DNA from: Rotaria socialis
Lineage: Eukaryota > Rotifera > Eurotatoria > Philodinida > Philodinidae
DNA length: 64,000 bases
Assembly: GCA_905331475.1 (NCBI GenBank)
Contig: CAJNYU010000224.1
Span: forward strand, 1-64,000
Direction: 5' to 3'
Shown here: positions 47,207-59,399 of the stretch, piece by piece
Layout: the number at the start of each line of letters is the position of its first letter
How positions within the stretch are numbered: the stretch's first letter is position 1
Notes under the pieces: generated by a model
Databases searched by the model: none
Told to the model about the DNA's origin: nothing
What the model saw: the letters and a program-made list of their open reading frames with translations, nothing else
Made by a program: the position numbers and the translations under genes

Positions 47207-49429
47207 TTGCTAAGTTGTTTTCTCAAAAATGAAAAATTACTATTGAAGAAACGAATTTATTTAAATGAATCCTTTGATTTAGAACGACATCAAATATTAT
47301 GGTTGGACACAACTGAAAAGAATTCTGACACTTGTAAGAGACAACGATGTAACCTAAATTTGATCGTGACATATACCAGTATCGAAGAATGTGAAGAATA
47401 TATCCGACACAATGAACACTATCGAATTACTCTGATTGTCAATGATCCAGTAAAAGCTGAGACAATCACAAAGTTGAGCGAATTAGAATCAGTTACAGCT
47501 ATTTACTTTCGTACTTCTGAGAATGCAACAGACAAATCAGAGGCATCTCAATTGAAAAATGTAAGTTATCTGCTTATCTTTCACTTTCTTACTTTGGTAA
47601 ACTTTGTGTAGATATGGCACGTTACAACATCACTAGATATCGATAATCTCATCGAGAGAATCAAAAGCGATGAGAAGAAGAGAACTCGTGCATCTGAATC
47701 GCTCGTATTCAATATCTTTCAAACGGATAGTTCAAGTCCACATGAGATGACCTCTACTGAAATTAACGGCGAATTTCTTCATTCACAACTTCTTCTCGAT
47801 TCTCTTCTTACTATGAAAGTCTCGAATAATGAGCTAAGTTTAGCGATTGCACATTGTCGTACAGAGTATGAGAATAGTCCAAGTGATTTGTCTAAAATTG
47901 ATGAATTTCAATCAAACTATTCGAGTGAGCAAGCACTTAACTGGTATACACAAGACTCTTTTGTCTATCGCATATTGAATAGGGCCTTTCGTTCTCAGAA
48001 CATCGATGTACTCTATCTCATGCGTTTCATCATTCGGGATATTTACAAACAACTTACTGAGCAACAAAATGAAGCAACAATGTCGAGCGATAAAGTTTAT
48101 CGGGCACAGTTGATTTCGAAAGAAGAACTCGAAAATTTCGTAATTGGTAATCTCGTATCCATGAATTCGTTTTTCTCTACAACTCTTACACGCGCGTATG
48201 CCTTATTCTTACTGGCGTCTGGTCAAATTCGGCATCAGGATTTAGCATATGTGCTCTTTGAAATCAATATAAGTCGACGTTTGGCTGGTGCAAAGCCCTT
48301 TGCCGACATCACGACGAAAAGTGCATTTCCTGTTGAGTCGGAAATCTTGTTCATGGCTGGTAGTATCTTTCGTATTGTTGATATACAACTGGAAAACAAT
48401 GATGTCTGTGTGGTAAAACTAGTTCTGTGTGGCGACGATGATCACAATTTAAAGACACTGTTTGAACATATGCGCGAAGATATACCACCGGAATGTACTT
48501 CAATAGCTTACGGTATTGTTCTTGCTAATGCTAGTAAATTGGAACAAGCTGAACGATTTTTTCGTAATGTTTTGAATGAGTTGCCTATTGACGATCCTCT
48601 CATCACGCATTGTTATCATCAATTGGGCAATGTACTGGATGATAAGGGCGAATTCGAGGAAAGTCTTGATTATTTCGAAAAAGCTCTAGCAAAAAAACTT
48701 GAAACGCTTAATGAGGATGACCCACGTCTAGCAAATACATATACATGTTGTGGTGTCGGTTATCTTAGAAAAAATGACCTTAAGCGTGCAATTTTCTCGT
48801 ATCAAAAAGCACTAGACATCTATAAGAATGCATACGGCCATGATCATGAAGATGTTGCCATGTGCCTTTTCAATATTGGAGATGTCAACATATTCGAGAA
48901 TAAATTTGAAGATGCACTTGAAATGTTTCAACAGGCATTGAACATCTGGATGAAATGCCTTCCCGAAAACCATCCAGATTTGGCTCGCTCTCATATGGCC
49001 ATCGGTAATGCATACGTGCAGCTCTTACATTGCGATCAAGCTTTAATGCATTATGATACAGCGCTCAAAATAATGCTAAATTCTCTTCCATCTGATCATC
49101 ACGAGCTAGCTGCATTACACGATAAACTGGGAAATCTCTATTATTCTACTGGGGATAACGAGCATGCACAAGAGCATTTCGAACAGGCACTCTTAATTAA
49201 ACGGAAGCATTATTCATCAGATCACTCGAGCATGGTTGATACTTATCATGCCATAGGATTAATCTACAAGGATAGCGGTGACTATCAGCGAGCAGTCGAA
49301 CTACTAGAACAAGCAGTAGCTATCCACAGAAATATACTACCACCTGAACACGAAAGTTCGATTCAACTTCTTCAAGATTTGACAGGGGCGAAAGCTGCTT
49401 TAACGTCGATGATGAGTGAGTTGGCATAA
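47207..49429 (+). CDS. ART-TPR protein, second copy, 5' end uncertain
   Basis: Two exons, up to 47560 and 47612-49429, join in phase 0. The N-terminal region (DLERHQILWLDTT.., EECEEYIRHNEHYRI..) matches that of the minus-strand paralogue. The ART core shows KVYRAQ, NSFFSTT and PVESEILFMAG (R-S-ExE). About seven TPRs follow (e.g. GNVLDDKGEFEESLDYFEKAL, GLIYKDSGDYQRAVELLEQA), each 42 residues as in kinesin-light-chain arrays. Exon 1 has no in-frame ATG between the upstream TAA (47204) and the donor, so the start is either in an unseen upstream exon joined inside this stretch or has been lost. Apart from that it is intact. Predicted mono-ADP-ribosyltransferase with a protein-binding array. Confidence 0.8.
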
Positions 49430-49630
49430 TCCGTGAGGATCTAGGTGAGAGTCTTTTTCTCTGCATCGTACAGGCTTACACCCAAATATCTTCAAGTTTT
49501 CTATGAACGATGAAAATGGAAATATACAGCGAACTATGAAATTCTTTATTTAAAATAATTCGTTGAAATATACAAATGTAAAATATTGTATAAAAGTTAT
49601 TTTCATATTGGTCAGGATTTGAATTTAACT

Positions 49631-49860
49631 ATGACCTCCACCCAAACAATCATCGCAGACTTTTGTAGTTATTCTACGACCATACCCGTTACATGAGCAT
49701 CCTGCACTATACTGAGACCATGTTTTACCATGGCGCTCACATTGATACATTCACTTTCGTCAGTAATGATTCCAAAACCATTGCATTTATAGCATCGTTT
49801 CCCATATCGTTTTCCCCTATCATCATAACTGTTACTGTAATTACTTGAATTGCCACCCAT
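49631..49860 (-). pseudogene. CxxCxGxG zinc-finger protein, frameshifted copy
   Basis: Starts MGGNSSNYSNSYDDRGK and keeps CYKCNGFG, then loses one base within GAATGTA-TC (around 49745) relative to the 58.8-kb paralogue. The remaining C-terminus (ERHGKTWSQYSAGCSCNGYG.., CDDCLGGGHS, stop at about 49631-49636) lies in another frame. DNA similarity to the paralogue covers about 49510-50240, including upstream sequence. It may be read differently if spliced, but the shift breaks the second Cys pair. Confidence 0.65.
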
Positions 49861-50721
49861 CTCGATTGATTTGTTGAATGCTAAATGATAGAAAGCAATA
49901 GTTAAAAAGTAAAAATGAATATTGCTGACGGAAGTAATGTTCTATCTATTTCTTTCTTGTTCTAATAACTTTCTCAGTCTTTTGCTGTGAATCTTAAAAC
50001 AATGATAGATCAAAAGTTATTCACGATAGAGTTCACAATTCTTCCTACTAATCATAAACTCAACAATGAATATATTTTATATGCATATTGTTAAAATTCT
50101 CCTTAGATTAGATCTTGAGAGACGAAAAACGATAAGAACGAGACGGAAGAGACAGAAGAGAAATGAATTATGTGTCATGTCAACAAACAAATATATAAAA
50201 GAGAAAGTTGGAAAAAAACATGTATATAATGTATATAATTATATGGAATATTGCACAAGACAAATGATCTATTAAATTGATGGAAATGATTTACTATGAA
50301 AACGCCGAAAGAAAAAATGTCGGAAGAAAAATCGATCGATCATGTAATATGTCGAAACTTCTGGGGAGTCGTTATTGACCAATATTGATTTTCTTCCTAT
50401 TATATTTCTCGTGTTTCTTTTCGTATTTTCTTTAATAGTTTCGTTGATCAACTAATACTTTTTTTGCAATAAGCCATTGGATGAGTGAACATTCTAGAAT
50501 ATCAAATAGACAGAGAACATACAAAAAAAGCAAAGCCTGCTCATTATAGAATCAGTAGGATCGATGTACTTGTTTTTTTTCTTTGTATCGTACTTTTGAT
50601 CATTCGTTCGTCATATATTACTCGAATCAGACTGAACCTATTATAGCATTAGTTAGCTTGCTGTAAATAATTAACGTGAAATGTTTCTTTAATACGAAAT
50701 ATTGAAGTTTTTTCATTGATG
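49861..50721. other. Upstream region of the zinc-finger copy
   Basis: The first about 380 bp is duplicated at 59032-59400. The rest is AT-rich with no gene seen. Confidence 0.4.
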
Positions 50722-50729
50722 CTTATGGC

Positions 50730-51621
50730 TAGGGGTGGGCCATTAACATTAATTTAATATTAATGTTAATGTTTCTCATTAACCATTAATATTAATGCTT
50801 AATGCTTTCTGAGAAAAACTTAATTCATTAATATTAATGATTAATGAAAAACATTAACATTAATTTTAAAATTAATGTTTTCATTAATCATTAATATTAA
50901 TGTCAATGTTCTTGAATGATATTAACGGTTAACGGAAACATTCACCATTAGTATGAATAGTAATGTTTTCGTTAATATTAGGGATTATATTTTCATTAAT
51001 CATTAATATTAATGTTAATGTTTTCATTAAAATCAATGACTTAATATTTATGGTTAATGTTTTCATGAAAGCATTATAACTTTCCATATTAAGTAATTAA
51101 CACTTTCGGAGAAAACATTAGCTATTAAGATCAGTTAATTGATTAATAATTGTAGATAATGTTTCCTTAGAAAAGCCTAATTCAGTAATATGGAAAAATT
51201 AATGTTTTCATGAAAACATTAACATTAATATTAATGATTAATGAAAATATAATCCCTAATATTAACGAAAACATTACTATTCGTACTAATGGTAAATGTT
51301 TCCGTTAACCGTTAATATCATTCAAGAACATTGACATTAATATTAATGATTAATGAAAACATTAATTTTAAAATTAATGTTAATGTTTTTCATTATTCAT
51401 CAATATTCTTAATAACTAAAATATAAAAATAACGCCTCTGATTATTGCGTATGTCCCTAATCTTATACTTTACTTTATATTTTTCAGTTTTCAGTACTTC
51501 TTTTGCTAATTAATGAATTAATTTTTTGTTAGAAAACATTAACCATTAAGATTAATGGCTAATGGAAGTCATTAATTAATGTCATTAATTAAGTTCCGTT
51601 AAAAAAAATGGTCCACCCCTA
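50730..51621. mobile_element. 892-bp AT-rich hAT-like nonautonomous element
   Basis: Ends TAGGGGTGGGCC and GGTCCACCCCTA are flanked by the direct repeat CTTATGGC (50722-50729 and 51622-51629), an 8-bp target duplication as in hAT elements. The interior is almost wholly ATTAATGTTAATG-type units in both orientations and folds back on itself over several hundred bases. No coding capacity. Confidence 0.85.
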
Positions 51622-51629
51622 CTTATGGC

Positions 51630-52234
51630 CTTGTCCGAATGCGTTTTGAGACACATAATCAGCATTGAATGAAGTAGAACGCGACACGTTCATGCCAGGC
51701 TAATATTGTTCGTTTATCGTAAATAATCAATCTATGACTTCATCATGTTGGCTAATTTGTAAACTACGCTAAACACAAACGAGGAAGATGTAGTGACGTC
51801 ATTAGGGTGGAGTCAGGTGGAGCTCAGCCCCACCACCAGGAATTTCAGGTTACTGAGCAAAGTTTTCGAATCCAAGGGAATAAAACAACATTGATTGAAC
51901 GTCGTGCTTAGAATTTTGAATTATTAAAGCTGTCTATGAATAAACGCTGAAAACAACAGAGACCTATCTTTCTATTCCTAAAATTAATAGGTGTCAAACA
52001 CGCTAATCAGCATTTCATGTTTCTATTGTGTTCACAGATCTATGATAGACAGTCATTCGATTGATCTTTGCTTGTTGATTATTAAACGCCATACAGGTAT
52101 AAACTTCAAGCCACTTATTGATAGCTTTTCAGAGCTTAAAAAATGTCGAATTATGTTAAAATAAGTATTTATTAGGTCTGTGACAGCTCACATTTCTATG
52201 AAATAGTTCTTCTTTTAAAGATTGGATCCATCAA
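51630..52234. other. Intergenic, no gene recognised
   Basis: About 600 bp with no supported feature. Confidence 0.4.
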
Positions 52235-52990
52235 TCAATATATTTGGTTGAACCACACACACTCTCGTCATTTATCGGTTAATACAAAGCTAAAAGTTAC
52301 TATTAAAAAAACTATTCTAAGTATCACATTTTGAGTGTATCGGCATTATGAGCGGTATAATGTTCATACCTACCCGCATTCAGTTTCACCGAGAAACTAA
52401 CGATTTAAAGTATCAACTTCTTATGGTACACCTGGACATAACTTACAATTTTTCAATGAATTTTCTCTATATGACCGCACTCTCTCAGCAAAATCATATT
52501 TTCGAATTTTGATCTAAAACTTTGTAAACATAAAGACCTCAACAAAACTAGTTTACAGAAATAAAATCCAGGACTTTTCCATACTCTCTCCAAGATAAAG
52601 TACGAATGTTTCAAAATATATGACTTCTATTCAAAAGCGCTAATCTTGAGAATTTCATATTTTGGAGAGAGTGCGTCCAAAAGTCCTGGATTTTATTCCT
52701 ATAAACTAGTTTTATCGAGGTCTTTATGCTTCCAAAGTTTTAGATCAAAATTCGAACATATGATTTTGCTGAGAGAGTGTGGTCATACAGAGAAAATTCA
52801 CTGAAAAAGTCCAAGTTGTGTCCAGGTATGCCATAAGAAGTTGATACTTTAAATCGTTAGTTTCTCAATGAAAGTGATCATTTGATCCGACCAAGATCAA
52901 TCAATTCGATTATCGGTACAAACCCTTCCATTCTTAGCTTTGTATTAACCGATAAATGATGGAAATGTGTGTTTCAACCAAATATATCAG
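52235..52990. mobile_element. Foldback element with about 330-bp arms
   Basis: The left arm begins ATATATTTGGTTGAACCACA and the right arm ends GTGTTTCAACCAAATATAT. Matching inner blocks include TTTATCGGTTAATACAAAGC with its partner near 52946-52966, and AAAATCCAGGACTTTT (52564) with its partner near 52680-52695. The central spacer is roughly 80 bp. Arms are about 85-90% alike by eye. No coding capacity. It adjoins the left end of the MULE-like transposon. Confidence 0.65.
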
Positions 52991-54114
52991 TTTTTATTAT
53001 TTTTCAAATTCTCGTAATTCCGACGGAATTTCGCCGTACTGACTTTCGCCCTTAACTTTCGGCAACTGCCAAGAGTTGTGTTTTTTTAAGATTTTCGGCT
53101 GTAAACAGGAGGGATCTTTGGCAATAGCCAATAGTTCAGATTGAAGAATTATCGGAAATTTTAATAAAAATATTAATCAACTAATTAATTATAGTAAAGA
53201 AACCACACTTTGGGCATTGTGTGATTTCAAGTTGATGAAAGTCCTTCAACAATATTAGTAGACCTTCGGAATGATGATATCGTCTAGTAACATATACAGT
53301 TTGTGGTGGAGTTCGCGTATTATATGATCAGAAATGTTTACGATAACGGATGGTTGAAATGCAAGCAGTATGTATAGCAGGGTGCTTGATGGACAAGCTG
53401 GTTGGTAGACAGGATGCTTGATATGCAGAATACTTGCTACTCAATGAGCTTGGTTGTCGGTCTATTACTATTACAAACGATGCGTATATCGATGAAGATC
53501 ACCACTTATTGGTAACTAGTTTCAATGACCAGTAGTTTAATATTGGTTAAAACATGCAATCCAGTAGTATACTGATTCATTTTATAGTAGCAAAAATACA
53601 AAGAATAATGATCACAGAGAGATAAATACGACGGCCTTTTCATCACATAGAAGTCATCTTTTTTCCTTTATAGTCTGGTAATACCAGTGCATATTTATAC
53701 TATATAAAGACGCGAAGAACAATGATCATAAAAGTATAAATACGACTGCCTTTTCATCGCATAACATTCATTTCATTTTCGTTGTAGTCCGAACACATTT
53801 TTCTGGTAGTGCCATGAAATCAAGTCGATTTTTTCAGATGTAGCTTTGCGAGACTTTCCAAATATTTGAAAGTGGGCGAGGTACTTGCTTCTCCACGTTA
53901 TAGTATTGGAGAAACAGCTTATTGTTAATACTTGCCTGAGAAATAAGTTAGTCTTCTTGTAGAACAAGAATATGCCACAGCAAAACTAACGGAAGAAGAA
54001 CAAGTAATATTTAAAACTCCAAAACAACTTGGTTAGCTGTTGATGTAAAAATATAATATAGATTTTTAATTTGTTAAATAAATTTCTCGCCTGTATAAGT
54101 GTTAGTAACACATG

Positions 54115-55310
54115 AATTTTCTTTTTATTTCAGAATCAGGCCTATTGAAATCTCGTCGAAAAATGTATCCACCTTTACCAACATGTCAAAATTTTGTTAT
54201 ACCAGATTTTATATCAAAAATTATTGATTCAATACCATTTTTACTATTTGATCAAACGCGTGATGAATTTGGTGGTCGATTACTTGTTTTTTCTTTACGA
54301 AGTCAAATGGATTTATTATTAAAAGCTACTGTTTTAATGGCTGATGGAACATTCGATTATTTGAACAAATTTATGTTATATTAGCCGTAAAAGATTCGAA
54401 AAGTATGATACGTTTGTTAGAGTTTATTCACACTGTTCTTCTGCACTTCTTCTAGCATATCCTGTTCTCTTTGCATTAACAAGCAATCGAAAAGAAGCAA
54501 CATATATTGCTATTCCCGATGTTATTCGTACAGAAGCTCAACATCATGGGGTTTCATTTGCATCACACATGTTTATTAGTGATTATGAACAAGCATGGAC
54601 GAATGCGGTGCAGAGAAAGGTAAGTGACGATATTTTTTTTATTTTTGAGAATTGTAATGAAAATTTTTAAATTTTAGTTAATAACTACATCAATATCCGA
54701 ATGTTGGTTCCACCATGTACAAGCTATATATAGATGGATTCAGTCAAATGGTCTTTCAAAAACTTATCAAGAACATTAAGAAAAACGACAAATTTTACGT
54801 TCATTTATGACATTATCATTGTTGCCAAAGGATTGAGTGTTTGAAGGTTTATACATATTGTGAAAAGTCGTGCTGCAAAGCATAATGCACTTCGTCAATT
54901 TGTACTCTATTTTGAACGCCAGGGGTTTAAGATATTTTAACTGGATCTTTGGTGTGTTGGAGCTACAGCTTTTCGAACTAATAATTCAACTGAATGTAAG
55001 TACACTTCCAGTAGCTCTAGAACGTGGTTGTCGAATTTCGATTAACAGAAACAAGTAACTTGCAGGTGAAACCACCTAAGAAAGAACTTATTAGAGAGAC
55101 ATATCGACCAAAAATAAAAAATTAATTGAAATTTTTGTATTTCTTTAGCAAGCAATCATCGGTTGAATGCTAGAATAAGACAACGCCATCCAAACATATG
55201 GTATTTTTTGGTTCATTTAAGAACGGAAGAGGCATCCATCAGTCGCAACATTTTTAAAAAAGTTGTAGAAACAGGCCACCTATTAGTATCAGATCTTTTT
55301 TGTTTTTAAT
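54115..55310 (+). pseudogene. MULE transposase pseudogene
   Basis: Seen in order: SRRKMYPPLPTCQNFVIPD, LLVFSLRSQMDLLLKATVLMADGTFDY (first catalytic Asp in the DGTF motif), LLLAYPVLFALTSNRKEATYIAI, SHMFISDYEQAWTNAV (second Asp), an intron of about 60 nt, ECWFHHVQAIYRWIQ (the CxxH-type helix), then NHRLNARIRQRHPNIWYFLVHLRTEEAS. This is the standard order of MULE DDE transposases. Frameshift after DYLNKF (about 54380), stops after TYQEH and LLPKD, and further shifts make it non-functional. Confidence 0.85.
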
Positions 55311-55846
55311 TTCACCTCTCATCATCCTCATCCTCTGAAAAACATTTGGAGCCTCCCCTATATTGAAATCGTTCCGCCGCCGTTGATACATTTACACCAA
55401 TTGTTGGAAAAGAAATCTCGAACATTAGAAGATGTGATAACGTCTTTATCATACTTGGTTAGTAGTGGGAAGATTAAAGCATCCAATGCCAAACATTAAT
55501 ACAAACACTATATTAACATTTACATTTCAGAATGATTTTGAAACAAAAATTAGTTGATTCTCATTGTTGTTGATATTGAATGTATAGATGAAAACTCAAT
55601 ATAATCCTGTTTACTTATTTTTAATCATTTTATGTTAATTGATTGAATCTTGTTATGGTTTTTCCTGTTGTGTTTGTAAATTACTTGCAAAGTTAAATTG
55701 TCTTGTTTTGTGAATATTTGTGAAAATTACAGTTTTATATAAATATTTCATGGTTATTATGTTAATAGCTTTATGAAAGTTAGCTTTGTTTCGTGAACTG
55801 TGCTGTAAGATGCTTTAAATAAAATTTACAATCACAATCTTTTTTA

Positions 55847-56112
55847 AGAATATAAGAATAATTCGAAATTTAAAACGAATTTTTTTTTTATTTCGATTTC
55901 AATTTGTAGTTGTTTATCTAGTTCTTTTATAATAAAATAAATAATGAAATTTCTACTAGAGCTTTCGACTCAATCCAGTGGAGTCATTTTCAATATAAAA
56001 TAGTTGATTTCATCTCGTTGAATATGTTGCTTTGTCCATCAACTACAAATTGAAGTCGAAATAAAAAACAATTTTTCGTTTTAAATTTCGAATTATTCTT
56101 ATATTCTTATTA
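55847..56112. repeat. Short inverted repeat inside the MULE
   Basis: Arms of about 68 bp, from AAGAATATAAGAATAATTCG at 55847 through CAATTTGTAGTTG, matched by CAACTACAAATTG through TTCTTATATTCTTA at the right. Loop about 125 bp. Probably a nested foldback/MITE. Confidence 0.55.
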
Positions 56113-56316
56113 TTTGAAAAATCCTATGACTGAAAATTTATTATTAATAACAATCTTTTTTGTTTATATTGAATGAAAGTTGGCAGAATATATAACGATA
56201 TGTTTTTAATCAGATATAAAGCGCACTACCAAATTATCCTTCCTATCTACTTTTATTTTAGATTTACAACTCCTCCAATTATATTCTCACTCACCATCCA
56301 AACACTCTCAGTGGCA

Positions 56317-57792
56317 TGGAATCTACAGCAGTGATCCAGTCAAACATAATCCCACCAACACATAGAATTGTTTTTGATGATATCGTCAAAGATAAAGGTT
56401 ACACTATCATTGATTTACTCAGCAAGCTTTATACCTAGACCTCTACGAATTATATATAGTTTTACTTTTTACTTTTTCATATTTACAATTTCTTTCATTC
56501 ATGGATGGTCTAGAAAAAAAACTCAGGAAGTGCCATCAGGGATACAATAGGCCTTATCCTGGTGCAGCAGAAAGTAGTATTTTACAAAAGAAACTACAGA
56601 AATTAGTAAACTATGGTCTTCGTGGCAAACGAAAAATGATTTTAAAAAGAAGCAATGATAATAATAGTAGTAGAACTTATTATCTAAAAAAAGACAATGA
56701 TAGTAACACAAATTTGTATGTAAAAATAAGTAACAACAAGAAAGTGAAAAAGCAAGGTCTGCCATATTAATTGATCTTATTTGATATTAAACTGTATTTC
56801 AATTTTTAGGTCAAATCTTGCAACTATTAGATAGACGAAAAGAAATATCGGTTGCTACTGATCTTTTTCTTAATTCATTATTTTATTCAACGAATCTTGC
56901 TTCTGCTGCATCTATCGAACACATTCTTAAATCAAAACAACTTGAAGTTTCAACTAAAAAAATTCAATCTATACATACATGCATCGCGCAACATGTTCAT
57001 TCTGAACCAATCTATGAACAAATAGAAATTACCGATGATGAAAGTGATATGTAAGACCAAAAATGCGAACTTTCTATTGATCAATCTTTTCATATCTATT
57101 TTCTTAGCGAAGAATTTGATCCAATGCTATTTTCATCACCCTCAAATAGTATCAACAACAGTGATATTGAAAATCCTACTCAGATCTTAGAAGCAAGAAT
57201 GAGTGCAAGTAAACAGGCAAGATCCAAAGAAACAAATATTGTAACACAAACTGATCTTATTCAATTAACATATGACGTGATAAATGAGGAATCTTCAACA
57301 ACAAACAATGAAGATGGACTAAATTTGAATTTCATGTTTAACAACGAACAATCTGTAACTATTCTTACTTAAATCTAGAAATAAGGGTTTACTTTTATTA
57401 TAGGATGATTTGCGATGAAAGTGAATGTAATGAGTTAGAAGCTACAGCAGTAATAAAAACTACTAGTGCTGCATCTACATCATTTTCAAATTCAAATCAT
57501 ATACTAACAACAGAATCATTTAGAGAACAGATAGAAATTAACACCGAGTTACCCTCAATAAATTCAACTACAGCTACTGTAATTAGTTAGTATTGAAGCA
57601 GCAATTTCTGTATTAAAAGATATAACGGATAAAACTGAAGCAATACCTGTTGAATCACGAAGGACAAAAATAAGTGAATATTTGGAATTTGTAGATGAAT
57701 GTTTGATGATAAACACAGACTCAACAAACATTGCTGCTGTTGTGGAGGTTGTCACCGAAAATGTTCCAAAACAACAACCAGAAAACAAATAA
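56317..57792 (+). pseudogene. Second ORF set of the MULE-like element, unrecognised
   Basis: A chain of plus-strand open segments with splice-like joins: 56317-56440 (start MESTAVIQSNIIPPTHR), 56501-56770 (basic, Lys-rich; KKLQKLVNYGLRGKRK), 56810-57052 (QILQLLDRRKEISVATDLFLNSLF, ending at a GTAAG donor), 57108-57372 (acidic, Ser/Thr/Asn-rich), 57405-57590 and about 57600-57790. It looks like one degenerating gene with a basic middle and acidic low-complexity tail, perhaps an accessory protein of the transposon or a captured host gene. No family recognised. Confidence 0.35.
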
Positions 57793-58773
57793 AAATAAAT
57801 AAAAAAACGTGGTTTCACACCAACAGGAGAACGATATTATTTTATTCGCTCACGAAGATAAATTTTGTTTCCGTGCTTAATCATAGTATAGATATAAAAC
57901 TGTGAAAATTGTTTCCTTATTTTTTTGAAGTTATATAGATGTTTTTTCATGTATTTGGTGTGTAAAATGTCTTTCAGTAGGTGTTTTTTAACTTTATAAC
58001 ATTGGTTTGTTTTTTGTACACAAGATAAAAATATGAACTAGATCCATAGAAAAGATGTTATTGACTTGACAAGTGATATTTAGATATTGATTCAGAGACA
58101 GTCCGATTTTCCTAAGATATAATAATAAGAACTGTTTCAATCAGAAATCATAAGATAGAGAATCCAATTATTATGAAGTTTCTTTTAGTTTCATTCTCTC
58201 TTCCATCTGGTGTTCATGCTAATTACATTTCAGACTGCCTGTTTTATACCCTGCCTGCTATCCACGCTGCTTGTTACGTGAAATTGGAATGAATTATAAT
58301 TGATGATGAAAGAGGTAAGTAACAGAATGTATCGAGATGCTAAGAACAATTTTATAAGAATTGGAAATCATCTATCGCCCAAAGTTCACGAAATAAAATA
58401 ATTGCCTAAAGTGGAGTCTCTTTACTATAATTAATTAGTTGATTAATATTTCTATTAAGATTTCCGATAATTCCTGAAACTGAAATATTGGCTATTGCCA
58501 AAGATCCCTCCTGTTTACAGACGAAAATCTTAAAAAATACAACTTTGGCAATTGCCGAAAGTCAAGGGCGAAAGTCAGTACGGCGATATTCGCGTTTCCC
58601 GACAATTGTGGAAAACCGAGAATATTGCCCAATTTCACATGACCAAATTTCACTAAATCGAAAAATAGAAATACAGCGCAGACTATGAAATTCTTTATTT
58701 AAAATAATTCGTTGAAATATACAGATGCAAAATATTGTATAAAAGTTATTTTCATATTCGTCAGAATTTGAAT

Positions 58774-59031
58774 TTAATGATGACCTCTACCGAAACATTC
58801 TTCACAGACTTTTGTAGTTGTTCGACGACCATACCCGTTGCATGAGCATCCTGAACTATACTGAGACCATGTTTTACCATGGCGCTCACAACGATTACAT
58901 TCACGTTCATCAGTAATTCTTCCGGAACCACTGCATTTATAGCATCGCGCCTCTTGTTTTTCGTGAGTACGTCCATGTCTTTCCTCCATATCATGATAAT
59001 TGTTGTTGTGATGGCTAGAATCACCACCCAT
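58774..59031 (-). CDS. CxxCxGxG-type zinc-finger protein, intact
   Basis: 85-aa single-exon protein from ATG at 59031. A His/Asn/Glu-rich N-terminus leads to CYKCSGSG, CNRCERHG, GCSCNGYGRR and CEECFGRGHH: four Cys-x-x-Cys-like motifs with Gly spacing as in the DnaJ/Hsp40 central zinc-binding domain, but without a J domain. It could act as a small zinc-dependent, chaperone-like protein; partner unknown. The similar copy at 49.6 kb is frameshifted. Duplicated DNA extends upstream to about 59400 and downstream to about 58660, so the gene moved with its flanks. Confidence 0.7.
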   Translation of the reverse strand: MGGDSSHHNNNYHDMEERHGRTHEKQEARCYKCSGSGRITDERECNRCERHGKTWSQYSSGCSCNGYGRRTTTKVCEECFGRGHH

Positions 59032-59399
59032 TCTGTTTAATTTGTTGAATGCTAAATGATAGAGATCAGAAATCGGAAATCAAAAATAAAATAAAATATT
59101 GTTGAAGCAGCAAAACTCTATCTGCTTTATTCGTATCTTAATATATTTCTCAGTCTTTTTCTGTGAATCTCAAAACAGTGATAGATCAAGAGTTTTTTAG
59201 ATAGAGTTCGTAATTCTTTTCACTAATCATATACACAGCGATGGCTACATTTTCAATGTGGAATGTTGAAATTATTGAGGATCAGATACTGGAAGATTAA
59301 TAACGGTAAGAATAGGACGAAAGAGAAGTGAATTATAAGTGCCATGTCAATAAATAAATCTATTAAAGCGAAAGTTGGTAAAAAAAAACATATATATGA

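Larger units (their letters stand above)
53031..58588 (+). mobile_element. Degraded Mutator-like (MULE) transposon with long TIRs
   Basis: A segment of about 190 bp starting CGCCGTACTGACTTTCGCCC at 53032 recurs inverted at about 58400-58588, with matching GTAAACAGGAGGGATCTTTG and AATCAACTAATTAATTATAG blocks. Long TIRs enclosing a MULE transposase remnant (54.1-55.3 kb) fit the Mutator superfamily. The left 0.9 kb and the 57.9-58.4 kb stretch are non-coding. A second ORF set occupies 56.3-57.8 kb. No target-site duplication could be fixed because the outer ends have diverged. Confidence 0.65.

Noticed and set aside
57564..57818. Minus-strand ORF of 84 codons
   Set aside because: Antisense to the low-complexity second ORF set of the MULE.
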